A DNA stretch of 64,000 bases from NCBI GenBank assembly GCA_000442125.1, contig KE546981.1:1-64000 (forward strand), read 5' to 3'. The notes under the pieces are model-generated. The model was not told the origin of the DNA, did not search any database, and saw nothing but the letters and a program-made list of their open reading frames with translations. Positions 12,665-22,569 of the stretch are shown piece by piece. The DNA is from Opeltia flavorubescens. Its lineage: Eukaryota; Ascomycota; Lecanoromycetes; Teloschistales; Teloschistaceae. Each line of letters starts with the position of its first letter. The first letter of the stretch is position 1. A program made the position numbers and the translations under genes.

Positions 12665-14147
12665 CTAACCCGCTATCAACCTCCTCGGCCTCAGATACCA
12701 GACCCCAATGCTCACCACACTGACCGACATACAAGCTCCCGTGAAAAGTACTATACCCTGAAACCTGTGAATCCCATAGCCATCCTTCCTCACCCTTCCA
12801 CTCAACAGAGCCGCACTGATTGGCCCAGTCAAAACATTTCCCAGACCCTGGCAAAATACAAAGATACCATATACCGCCAGTGCAGCCGTCGGCTCGTCAC
12901 TGATTGCAGTGCCCATACGCGCACGCAAAGAGTTGAAGCCATAGGCAAAGAATCCGAACAGCAACGCGAAAACAACCAGCGGGGCTATAGTATGCGCAAC
13001 ACCCCAAGCTGTGAATGTAGCCACTGCAGCGACCACGGTCGAGAGGATCAGCAAATAGTTCAGTCGAACTTTATCGGACAGGATACCAAACATCAGTTGG
13101 CCCATGACCTGAGCAAGACTCATCAGGGCAAGTAGAATGGCGCCTTGCCGTGCACTCAATCCAATCGAAGTAGCATACGAGGGTAGAAATATCGATGGAA
13201 AGAAGAACCCGAGACCCTGAGCGATGTTGGCGCTGCAATACACGACAAAAAGTGGCTCGCGAACGAAAGACCAATCTTGCCTCGTCATAGCACTTGATTG
13301 GGATATTGGCAGACGAGGTTTCAGAAATGGGATGAGTGGACCAGTAAGGATGAACATGGTTATTGTAATGGCCCGCAGGGTAATGCGATGCCCATATTTG
13401 AGTAAGAGGGCTTCGAGAATAAGGGGCATTGCTACACCAGCAGCACCAGCTGCGCAAGTTATGACACCGAATGCCATGCCTCGGCGTTGTATCCACCATT
13501 CGTTGACGAAGCTGATGATGGGCCAGTAGAAGATGAGGAAACCGGCTACGGTGGTAAATAATCAGCGAGCAGGCTTGAGAGATGAAATATTGGAAAGATT
13601 GCAAAGAGTGGGGAGTACCAACCTCCGTAAACGATACCTTGGGTCATGATGAGTCCAGCAACAGTATCAGCAAACGAGCTAGCAAGGAGTCCCACAAGAC
13701 ACAGCGGCCAGCCCACCCAGATCAGGTGAGTGCGGTACTTCTGGTAACGTCTGACAAAGACAGCCATGAACGGCGCACCCAGGTACGGCACTCCCGAGGC
13801 CATGGTACCCACGATCGTGATGTGGGGATTGTCTTCAAACTCTGGGAGCTTTGAATAGTAATCTTGAAACACACCGAACGAAACGGGAAAACCTGTACAC
13901 CAGTTCAATATGATGTGCGTGATTACTGATCGTTAGGGTATGTGACTATCATACCCCGAAGCAAAGCTTCGAATACGAAAGCAGCAAAGAGGACTTTCCA
14001 TGCTGCCAATCCACCGTCCGCAGGCTTAAGCTCCTGAAAGATGCGTTGATGATCGTCGTCATCTGCGACAGCGCTGGTCAAACCAGGATCGCCATCTCCG
14101 TTGACGCTGCGAAGCTCAATGGATCCCAAATGATCTGTGGCAGACAT
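12665..14147 (-). CDS. MFS transporter, monocarboxylate-transporter (MCT) type
   Basis: Spliced on the minus strand as 14147-13955, 13892-13623 and 13545-12665, giving 447 residues. The N-terminal cytosolic segment is acidic and ends in PADGGLAAWKVLFAAFVFEA, matching the DGGxGWxV start of MCT-type fungal permeases. The first intron falls inside the conserved GFPVSFGVFQDYY. After the second intron come FVNEWWIQRRGMAFG and the loop that follows it. About twelve hydrophobic segments are visible, including ILLALMSLAQVMGQLMFGIL followed by SDKVRL. The family moves carboxylates or exports small metabolites across the plasma membrane. The substrate cannot be read from sequence. It lies about 3 kb from the UstYa/precursor pair and could serve as an exporter, which is inference from position only. 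Confidence 0.9.
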
Positions 14148-15081
14148 TTGATTGATTTTGCTTTGGAGAGATGGATCGATGATTACCGAGTGCTTTGGGG
14201 GGAGAAAAAGCTTTCATGACGTAACGTTCAGGGCAAGGGCACAGATATGCCTCAATTATATGGACAACCGAACCAACCCATTTGTCGGAAGCCATTTCGA
14301 CGTAGGCTATATGATCGAGCAGCTAGCGAACAAATGAATAGAACTCAGCGAGGTAGGAATGACAAGCGTTACCCTAAAGCTATAAGGGCTTAGTACGGAT
14401 TCGTCAAGAATCACTGGCGTCGTTGTTCGGTCTCGTCGGTCTCGCATTATAGTATTATATCTTATGAGCTTGCCTTATCTTGAAACGATGTAACGATTTC
14501 CGAACGTCTCGAGATTGATTGCAACTCTTTATATTATCCCTACTAGATCAATAGAGGTGGCCCCCTAACGTGATCCATTCTCGAGGAAGCAGTACGCGTT
14601 TCTTCCTTCTCGAATTGAGCTTTCAAGGTTCCCATAACAGAATATCAATTCTATATCTACTTCGCCTTACAGAAATACACTTATTGGCCAAGAGGTTATC
14701 TACAGTAACGTTTTCTAGAACTACCAGGCCGTCCCTAAGGACATTTTGATGATAATTATTACTCTTTTCTCGCGCAGGTGCTGTTTTCATCAGTCATAGT
14801 AATTAGGGGAATCCCAAGTACAACAACTCAGTCTCTGGGCCAAAGATGCATGTCCATCTAGCACCATGGATCAATGGCATCGTGTTCTTATCGCCGTTCG
14901 CCCTTTCAAGGCGATATCCATTACATTCACCAGAGTCAGCGAGTCGATATGCGCATCGCAAGTTTCATTTTTGCCTGTAACGCGTTTCACACCTACCATG
15001 CAGTACGCAGTAAAAGCACCGCCAACACAATGCAAGACCTCAAGGATCCACAGTCGTCCTTCTCTCAACAAAGTGAGTTTC
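14148..15081. other. Intergenic; no supported gene
   Basis: The stretch lies between the start of the minus-strand transporter and the 3' end of the next minus-strand gene. It should hold the transporter promoter. The plus-strand frame from 14866 is only the shadow of the secreted-protein gene. Confidence 0.5.
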
Positions 15082-16113
15082 TCAACACGTGAAACAACTT
15101 TTATCATAATACTCTCCGCTATAGCACAGTCTTCCAGTATCATCATCATACCCCTCCTTATCACACGGTTGATCAAACGTCAAGCCTGCCAAGGGCTGTT
15201 TACCAAGACTGCAATACCTAAAATCTCGAAGGAAGGCAAAGGACTTGCAGGTCGGATCAGCCGCACAGTGTCCATAGCATTGGGCGAAGGTGGGGACATT
15301 AGCTTGCACGAGCTGGAAGTTCGAGAAGCTGCTTCTGGACTTGACCCCGCAGACAGTGCCACATGGGGGGTTTGTCACGAGGGTACCGGCTGTGCCAGAT
15401 GTGCCATCACCGGGGATGCAGGATGGAGCAGCGGCGCTTTCGGTGACGGTGGAGGTGGAGGTGTAAGAAGTGGCGACTGAAGTTGTGACCGGCGTGACAG
15501 TGATAGTGACAGCGGGATTGGTAATGATAGATGAAGCGGTCTTGGTGGATGTGGTGATGGGTGGGCTACTGACCAGAATACAGGAGCACGCTGAGGATAC
15601 GCGTGCTGCTTGGCTTTGTGCATTCACGACTGATGTACAAGCCGTGGCAAAGGCGGGGAATGTTGAAGCACGGCGCTCCAAGGTGGTTGTAGATGCGATG
15701 TCGGGGTCAGCAGAACATGAGTATGAGAGAGTGGTTGTCGTTGTAGTCACCAAGGACCTGGTACACAGCCAATAATTAGGAGTACGCAAAAAGACATCCA
15801 AGAGTGCTACGTACACATAGACAACGGCCGTGGATGGACTGGCTGTCGCAGTAGAAGGTGGGAGAGTTGTCGTTTTAGTCGTAGAGGTGGAAGCAGTCAC
15901 GGTCAAAGGGACGATCGTGGTACTGAGGTATGAGCTGCAGAACATCGAGGCTTCATTCATCCGAGATGGGACATTGGCGACGCCCTGGCCCTGGAAAGCT
16001 CGCAAGCAATTGTCTGCATTGCACTGAGGAGGAGGAGCTGCTGCAGGACTGGCGATCACCGTCGTGGATAACGCGAAGCAACCCAAAATCACATACAAAG
16101 AAGCTGTAAGCAT
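15082..16113 (-). CDS. Secreted Thr/Ser-rich protein with C-terminal PAN/Apple-like region
   Basis: The minus-strand model is 16113-15815 joined to 15757-15082 (324 residues). The 57-bp interval between is an in-frame intron with GTACGT and CCAG ends, and removing it joins two Thr-rich stretches smoothly. A signal peptide (about residues 1-22) precedes CNADNCLRAFQ and FCSSYL, a motif seen at the N terminus of many fungal secreted proteins. The centre is a Ser/Thr-rich, presumably O-glycosylated linker. The C terminus has a Cys-rich module (CGTVCGVK, CYGHCAADPTCKSFAF, CSLG) that looks like a PAN/Apple adhesive domain. It is probably a cell-surface or secreted protein. If the intron is not removed, the reading frame stays open at 343 residues. 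Confidence 0.8.
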   Translation of the reverse strand: MLTASLYVILGCFALSTTVIASPAAAPPPQCNADNCLRAFQGQGVANVPSRMNEASMFCSSYLSTTIVPLTVTASTSTTKTTTLPPSTATASPSTAVVYVYVALLDVFLRTPNYWLCTRSLVTTTTTTLSYSCSADPDIASTTTLERRASTFPAFATACTSVVNAQSQAARVSSACSCILVSSPPITTSTKTASSIITNPAVTITVTPVTTSVATSYTSTSTVTESAAAPSCIPGDGTSGTAGTLVTNPPCGTVCGVKSRSSFSNFQLVQANVPTFAQCYGHCAADPTCKSFAFLRDFRYCSLGKQPLAGLTFDQPCDKEGYDDDTGRLCYSGEYYDKSCFTC

Positions 16114-17201
16114 GACGGCGGTCCTGGATGCACCGATGACGTCTGGAGAAGCTAGATAACGAAGCGTTAACGAGAGACGATACTTGTCTAGACGTGCTTC
16201 ATGGGCAAAGTCTACTTATATTATTGTCGTAGAATAGAGGCAGATCTCGCTTTGGAGCCGAGGCATATTGTCTATGATCATCTTCTAGAGCTCAGTGACC
16301 AGTTTTGTGTCGATCCTCATCTCGGTAGATTGTCGTAAACCTGAACTTCAGGTGAGATCTGGGGTTCAGATCTTGAAACTGGCTGATAGAGGAAAGGTTG
16401 GATCTTCAGCAATCGATAGTCGACATAAGTTCGTGGCGCCGTTGATGACCAGCAGTAGTCCGCTCTCCTTGAGGACTAGCAAGTCTCCACTATCTCCATA
16501 TAGGGCCATTCTTCACTGATTTGGAAATATCGCCAAGACACTATGAGCCAAAACCGCCACGTCTGGAAGCCAGATCGACTCCGGCACCTACCCTAGTGCA
16601 ATTTTGTGGCCGGAGCAAAGAGATCCCACGAGCCAAGCAAGGAGCCTTATACGTGGGTCTTTGCCATACAGGACTACACCTGGTATGATTAATGCATTGC
16701 TTGATCTGATCCGAATTAGCCGATTCAGATGCACATATGTTTGACGATGCTTTATTCCATCGCGGGCTTCATAGGAAAGCATCACAGGAGGACAAGAACT
16801 ATGAAATGCAGCAGCTAAGCACCAGAAAAATCGCGCTTCTCCGAAGCAGATGGCTATAACAACGGAGCTTTTACCATACTAAATACACCCAATCACCATC
16901 TTTCTTGCCCCAAATATTATCCCATCCCTTGCTACTCATGATATCAACAAGCTTGGCGTACATCACCTCTGTTTTTGTTCGAGAGATTTCAAGACAACCA
17001 TATCGATAGATCGAATTGCTCGTAGCCTAAACCAAAGTAAAGCAAAGGTCGAAAACAGTCTATCCGGTGGATGAAGAATGATAAAGTGATAATAGATCAC
17101 GTCTAAAGTCTTCCTACTTAAACTGAAGGCGAGATAATCTCGGTAATCCGCTTCTTTAGTGCTATAGCAAGGGATGTGATACCCGCACTGGCGACAGACA
17201 T
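16114..17201. other. Intergenic; no supported gene
   Basis: Frames here are short and without recognisable content. A longer minus frame covering 16,963-17,601 is only an out-of-frame reading of the UstYa exons plus 3' sequence. Confidence 0.5.
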
Positions 17202-18239
17202 CTACGGAGGATTCTCCAGCCCTATCACTCCCGGCGGCCGCTCCAATGGTACACCGCTGTACGGTGCGTTGTTTTTCTTGCCCCATTCCACAACACCATC
17301 GAAGTTCCGGCACTTGTGTACGACGTTGAAGTTCGGCCAAGGCATTCCCCGGAATGATACCCAGTTGTATGTTATGACACCTACGTCGGCGTCGCAGGTG
17401 AGCTTCTGTCGTAGGATTTCGATACAATGATCTATAAACCACGGTCAGTATGGGCGTAGATGGTGTACGAGCGGAAACGTACCAATGTGAACACGCACTG
17501 TCCCTGGAGGGTCTTTGAACGACGGACTTCGGCTCTCGTAGTAATCTTTGTCCAGGTATTCGCGGAGGAAGTTCTGGATAAGGGTGAGTCAAAGGATACA
17601 CCGGTTTGAGGAAGCTTGCAGATCTGAGGCGTGTGGTCTTACCAGACAGTGTAGTTGATGAAAGACTTCAAGCGTGGCAAAAAACTGTCCACCTTGGTAG
17701 TCACCAAGTCGAGTCGTATTCCCATCGAGCGTTTGATTCAATCGCAGGAAATCCGAATCCGAGATGCCGAATGCCCCAACTGTAAATTGTATTGAGTATC
17801 CCTTGGTATGTATAATCCATGTGGAAGCTCCTCACTCTTTTCTCTGTTCACCAACCTTTGCCAGGCAGCATCGAGAGTAGGGCTAGGTGGCCCACGAAAC
17901 TCAGATTGAAAGTCAAGTGTCCCGTTGAACTTGACTCGACGAAGAGGTAGGGTGGCTTCTAAGGCAGGTGCTAAGGAGGAAGTTAGCCTCGAATAATTGC
18001 TCAGGCGATTGATCCTTACACCAAGCTGATTGCGCTCTGATGCATTCTAGATCATCTTGTCCCCTTACTGTCATGATAAACGCAACAAGAAAGCCGGAAA
18101 GTATGGCAGAGAGGAGTGCTGTCAGTATTAAAAAGAATGTTGGTCGCCGGTTTTGCTTCTGGGTATTATCATCTTCGGACGAGAGCAAATGCTCCGACGA
18201 CAAGTATGGGCCATCTGCTGAGTCGTAGAGTTTACCCAT
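17202..18239 (-). CDS. UstYa-family (DUF3328) oxidase
   Basis: Five exons on the minus strand: 18239-18020, 17970-17836, 17779-17643, 17573-17483 and 17431-17202, giving 270 residues with four short introns of 49-69 bp. A cytosolic N terminus is followed by one membrane anchor at about residues 35-56. After it come SPALEATLP, the RVKFNGTL and FRGPPSPTLDAAWQRL region, then HQLHC at 159-163 and HIDHC at 193-197, and finally CDADVGVITYNW and VHKCRNFD. The two HxxHC motifs are the family hallmark and probably bind the metal. UstYa-type proteins install side-chain cross-links or other oxidations in fungal ribosomal peptides and some other metabolites. Transcription is divergent from the repeat peptide precursor at 19,284, which strongly suggests that peptide as substrate. 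No key residue appears lost. Confidence 0.95.
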
Positions 18240-19283
18240 TGCGTAAATGTCTGAAGGATGGATTTGACGATTCTTCTATTTGTTAGACGTTGAACCTTCG
18301 TCAAGCACGTCCAGAATTTGCAGATTGAATGATTTGAATTTCCTCCGACACCTCGTCACAAATCTTACCAGAAACCATTTGACAATCCCCGCGATACTCG
18401 GAAGGACCGCTGAGAAGGTATCCACTCGGATAGTCCCGCAATGCAAAACCGCTCTCCGCACAGACATCCGGTCTCATAACGTTGCAATGCAGCTTTCCAG
18501 GTTTCAATTCAATTGTTGATGAAACCGAGGTACCAAAGCAGTAATCAGACCCAGCGACGTCGTATTCCGTGTTTGATGGCATGTGTCCAAGGTTTCATCG
18601 CATCTATGCCAAGAAGGAAAAGACAGGTGGAAAAGCAATGGGTTCATGCATGATGCTTGGCATGGACCCAATGATCCAGATATTCGGGACTCAGACTTCC
18701 ACTCGCGGAGAACTTCATGTCTGCTGACATTGGATTAGACTCACTGGCTCAGACAGCTGAGTCTGTGGCTTTTTCTTCGGGCTTCGGCATCGAAATTAGG
18801 AACATTCACCCCATGTTGATCAAGGACCTTGCAGATCTAAATCCCACTGATTAATTTTCTCCGTATCATGTATCTCGGAGAAAACACTTGCGAGCGCGGA
18901 TGAACGCAGATCTAGTTGCAGCTCAGAATTGAGTTGTCAAACAATCACATTTCAAGCAACAGCTCTATGCGGAGCGTATGCAGCCCGGCAGTATGGAGTA
19001 GCGGTGAAGATGGAGGAACCATTATTTCTGCCTCGATGACTATAATAGCTGCATATGAAGGTCCAGAGATGGAGCAAGGCTCGATTCATGGCCGCTCATT
19101 CGCCCACATCAGCTTTTTCCGACAATATGGGTAGTCATGGACATCGTGTATATAATGGTCGGCTCGTCCTTTGAGATACCATTATAACAGTATCAGTGCG
19201 AAATCGGCATTCTTTCAGCAAATTCTTGTCGCTATAGTGTTTTAGTGATCTTGTGTATCAACATCACCAACCTAGCCGTCATC
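18240..19283. promoter_or_regulatory. Divergent intergenic region between UstYa gene and peptide precursor
   Basis: The two ATGs are 1,044 bp apart and face away from each other, so this region must contain both promoters and could coordinate them. A TATA-like box is visible on the precursor side. A 93-codon minus-strand frame (18301-18582) with several Cys has no signal peptide and no recognisable domain, so I do not call it a gene. It may be 5' leader of the UstYa transcript. Confidence 0.55.
19149..19156 (+). promoter_or_regulatory. TATA-like box of the peptide precursor gene
   Basis: TATATAAT lies 128 bp upstream of the precursor ATG. Position and sequence fit a fungal TATA element. Transcription start has not been shown. 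Confidence 0.4.
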
Positions 19284-19677
19284 ATGAAGCTTCCAATCAG
19301 TCTTCTCGCCGCACTCGCAATGGCCGGTATCTCTTTAGGGATGCCGATTAAGAATGGCAAGTACTTCTATACACCATTACTCAGAGTATCAACTAATATG
19401 TCTCCCAGAAGACGGCAGTGTCGCGGAAGGCGCTATCTTTGTCAACTACTACAAGCGTCCCAATACCAATATTGAGACCCGTGAGGCCAACGACGCTAAG
19501 CTTGCAGAAGGCGCTCACCATGTTACCTACTACAAACGTCCTAATGTGGACGTTGAGAAGCGTGAAGCCAAGGACGAAAAGCTTGCCGAAGGCGCCCACC
19601 ATGTCATTTACTACAAACGTCCCAACACAAATGTCGAGGAACGTACTGTCGGTGAGGCTGAAGCTGAGGCTACATGA
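19284..19677 (+). CDS. Repeat-type Kex2-processed peptide precursor (candidate dikaritin RiPP)
   Basis: Two exons, 19284-19356 and 19409-19677, give 113 residues. The 52-bp intron uses a GC donor (G|GCAAGT), a CTAAT branch site and a CCCAG acceptor. The nearby GT donor would break the frame, so GC-AG is required. Residues 1-19 are a signal peptide (KLPISLLAALAMAGISLG). Then come three 27-residue repeats starting at residues 30, 57 and 84, each holding AEGA, two variable residues, V, one variable residue and an invariant YYKR. Variable positions read IF/N, HH/T and HH/I. Kex2-type KR sites follow each YY (40-41, 67-68, 94-95), and a second KR occurs at 75-76. The equivalent site is TR in repeat 1 and ER in repeat 3. 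The protein ends in an EAEAEA tail like dipeptidyl-aminopeptidase substrates. The likely cores are the aromatic stretches ending in YY. It sits next to a UstYa gene. Confidence 0.9.
19423..19677 (+). repeat. 81-bp tandem coding repeat, three units
   Basis: Units begin at 19423, 19504 and 19585, exactly 81 bp apart, each starting GC(G/A/C)GAAGGC. Many differences between units are synonymous, while the TAC TAC AA(G/A) CGT segment stays fixed in meaning. The third unit diverges after GAG GAA CGT. These are the repeats of the peptide precursor. Confidence 0.93.
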
Positions 19678-20203
19678 TACTGCAATTTTCATGAGAGTAT
19701 TCCCGTGTGACATGTGGTTGGATGCAACGGCTCCGGGGGATCTTGCCAGGAGGCCTAGATGGATGATTTGATGCGCAGCTAGCGTTTTGTGGATTAGTGG
19801 GGATCCTACTGAGCAGCAATTCACTTATGTAGCAGCCAAGGTGGGAGTGGTAGGGCACCCGAAAATTCTCGCCCGTATTTCTGTTCCTAGATATGCTTTT
19901 ATGACTTGAGTGATCAGGTCTTTGATTTGTGCTATCCATCAAGTTTAGAGGGTTCCCAAAAATAACCGGACCGGGGTAATTTTTGAACGTGTTTGTACCG
20001 GTCTAGCTTGAACCAGTCATTCTTTGGCTTGAAAACTTAGGATGCTTGAACATGATGGCGTTGGCCACGTGAGCGCCGTTCTTGCGATTGATTGACCTTA
20101 TTCTAAACAGCAACCAAAGAGAGTATAAGGATGGATTTATCACAAGCAAAGAATGATCCGCGACAGCACTGACAATGAATTCAATACCGTAAATGATGGG
20201 TCT
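19678..20203. other. Convergent intergenic region
   Basis: The 3' ends of the precursor (plus) and the mitochondrial carrier (minus) face each other here. No other feature is seen. The minus-strand frame over 19,393-19,824 is a shadow of the precursor. Confidence 0.55.
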
Positions 20204-21457
20204 TTATAACTTTCCAAGCAGTCTCAAAACCAGCTCGTACACCCCAAAGGTGATCGCTGCAGAGGGAACAGCGCGAAGCATATGGGGCGTCAACCCGCCA
20301 TACAGACTAGCAAAACCCCCCTCTTGCCAAGTCAAACGAGAACATTGGAGCAAGCCCGTGTATCGTCTTGTCCCTTCTTCCGTCGGTGCCTGGCGAAGTC
20401 TGGTTCTGATTACCTGGTCACAGATCACATGTTAGTGATGTGGGTAACTGGTCGAATGAAGGTCAGAATACTACCTCGTGTGGGTATGCGACCAGTGTAC
20501 TGAGACACTTGGATGTAGCCGCCGCTGCTGTCACATCTATCGACCTTGCACTACAATCTCCATGAGCCGTACATTGCTGAGGGTGATGATGCATTGCTCC
20601 AAGCAGCATCTTTGTTTGTTCGTAAAGGACCAAATGGAGAACTGTCTCGCCCACACCGAGAACACTGGCACTCAGCCCGCGATACAGTCCCTTGATACCC
20701 TCGTTCCGGAGTAGTTGAAAGGCGCAATCCAGGCTGTTTTTGTACTGTCGAACCGTGTCTTTCTCCACACGCGATTTGTCGAGCTGCAGGCGTGTTTTGA
20801 CCACCCAGATCGGGTTGATCGCCAGTATCGTCGATATGCCGGCGCTGGAGGCCGAGACTGCATGCACCTTCAGTGAGTCTGGATCGAGTCCCCGTCCATG
20901 GAAAAGAGCTTTGCAATTTCCATATGTGAGAAATTTGACAGTATTGGCGGGGACAACGCTGACGAGGCTCGGGCCGAGCCCTGAAAAATAAGCTCGCCAG
21001 CCTTCGACGATGCGAATAGACCAGAGTGTACGGAGAGTATCGCGAATGTGATGAAGAGCTGGTATAGATTTAGTGTTGCTAGAAGACATGGAGCCATATG
21101 TGCGGTAAAAGTCGGCTTGTAGTCGAGTTCTTAGGACGTCCAAGGGAAGTGTTAAGCATGTGGCTACCACTCCACCACACCTGTAGAAGAATAAGGAATC
21201 AACGTTGAGATCCTCGATCGAGTTGCTATAATCTGATACCAGGATACTCCTTGATAGATCAAGAGATTGAGGATCTTTGACATATAAAGGGAGCGGTAGA
21301 GGGGAAGCAGTGGGAATTCGACTCACGCTCCTGCAATAGGGTGGGCCCAAGGCTGTCCCATAAAGTTTCTGGACTCCGGGATGTCCTGCGGAGGGAGCAC
21401 TGTAGTACCTTGTGAGATCATGGATTGCGATGATGGCTCAGGATCGCGTAAAGGCAT
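20204..21457 (-). CDS. Mitochondrial carrier, Rim2-like (pyrimidine nucleotide type)
   Basis: The minus-strand exons are 21457-21327, 21180-20475 and 20413-20204 (348 residues). All three carrier signature motifs are present: PLDVLRTRLQ, NPIWVVKTRLQLDK and PHEVIRTRLRQAP, the last spanning the second splice junction. Other typical elements are WAHPIAGACGGVVATCLTL before the first motif, GLYRGLSASVLGVGETVLHLVLYEQTK in the middle repeat, and LYGGLTPHMLRAVPSAAITFG at the end. The NPIWxVKTRLQ and PHEVxRTRLRQ forms match the Rim2/SLC25A33-36 branch, which exchanges pyrimidine nucleotides across the inner mitochondrial membrane. The first intron is 146 bp, longer than its neighbours. Given the subtelomeric position it may be an extra paralogue of a housekeeping copy. 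It is not obviously part of the peptide pathway. Confidence 0.92.
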
Positions 21458-22569
21458 GATGGCTGGGGACTTGCGAGGAAAGAATATCGCGACTGCAACT
21501 TAAGGGATTGTAACATTGTTATCGTAGGGTAGCCTAAAAGCACGTGTTCATAAAGCACATCATTAAATTAGACTATTGCAAGTTTATATCATGTTCGCTT
21601 GTCATGACAAATATACTGAAGAAAGCGCAGATTCATCAAAAACTTCGCTAAACAAACGTCTCCTTACCTTGGCAGGGGATGCTATCATTCAACAGAAATC
21701 ATGACGTTAATTACTTGGCTCTTCAAACTTACAGAACAATCAGCAAGGTCGTTAGCCAGGCTTTCGCAAAATTCCTTCTCTGCCGTTAAGTCCACAAGTC
21801 GTTTGCGAAGCAGATGGGGGGCTCACTTGAGGGAATTCTTGTTCCTCTACAACTATTGCACTCTACCCCTTGAGAGCCCGAGCATTTACCGCATCTCTGA
21901 GGAGAAGATGAAGGAGGAGGAGTTGCCACGGTATTAGTCTACAGGAAGAATGAAGCAGAAGAACCGGCGCTGGAATTGAGTAGCAGGCATCGCGTTTCCT
22001 TCTACCTGGCGAAGGACTTTTCTCGTCAAAGTTAAGCCATTACAAACGAGAGTCTATCAGTTGTGCGTACCAAGCAAGATGTATCGAGTCACGATGTGAG
22101 TCTCTTATCAAAGTGCGATACTTTCCTATATCGCAATAATAAATTATAATGTCTTTAATTTTGTGTGAAACCAGCTTGAAATTAAATACACACCAAGCAT
22201 TCTTCGAGTGATCTTCAAGGTTGTCCCCATGCGGAAATAATATTGAGATGTCGACTCTCATATAGTCGTTACATAGACTTGAAAATTCGTTTTGTGGTCA
22301 GTCTCCAGACGTCAGAAGCATCTTGTTTTCCACTTAGTCCGCTCGTCCGCTGCCGAGGTTCACGACAGCCCTGACAGCCACTCCGCATTTCCACCTGCTT
22401 AGCCACCAATGGGAATACTTCCTTCCATCACTTTCCGGCCAGCTATCAGTAATGACGCAGTCACGATTACTAGCCTCTAATGGATGGCCAGCGGTCCCAC
22501 TTGCCATGGCTGTTCATCTCTCGTTTAACTGCATTTCTTGCACGAAGTCGGGCAAGCAGGCCCAACACC
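21458..22569. other. Divergent intergenic region; no supported gene
   Basis: The stretch should hold promoters for the carrier (minus) and the FMN enzyme (plus). Short frames here lack recognisable content. Confidence 0.5.

Noticed and set aside
14866-15480. 204-codon plus-strand frame
   Set aside because: Antisense of the secreted Thr-rich protein.
16963-17601. 212-codon minus-strand frame
   Set aside because: Out-of-frame reading of UstYa exons 4 and 5, their intron and the 3' flank.
18301-18582. 93-codon Cys-containing minus-strand frame between UstYa and the precursor
   Set aside because: No signal peptide, no recognisable domain; more likely promoter or leader DNA.
19284-19677. Alpha-factor-like mating pheromone precursor
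   Set aside because: Repeats with KR and EAEA resemble pheromone precursors, but the repeated peptide lacks the Trp-Cys and Gly-Gln-Cys features of filamentous ascomycete alpha pheromones, and a UstYa gene is adjacent.
19393-19824. 143-codon minus-strand frame
   Set aside because: Antisense shadow of the repeat precursor; its repetitive look comes from the coding repeats.
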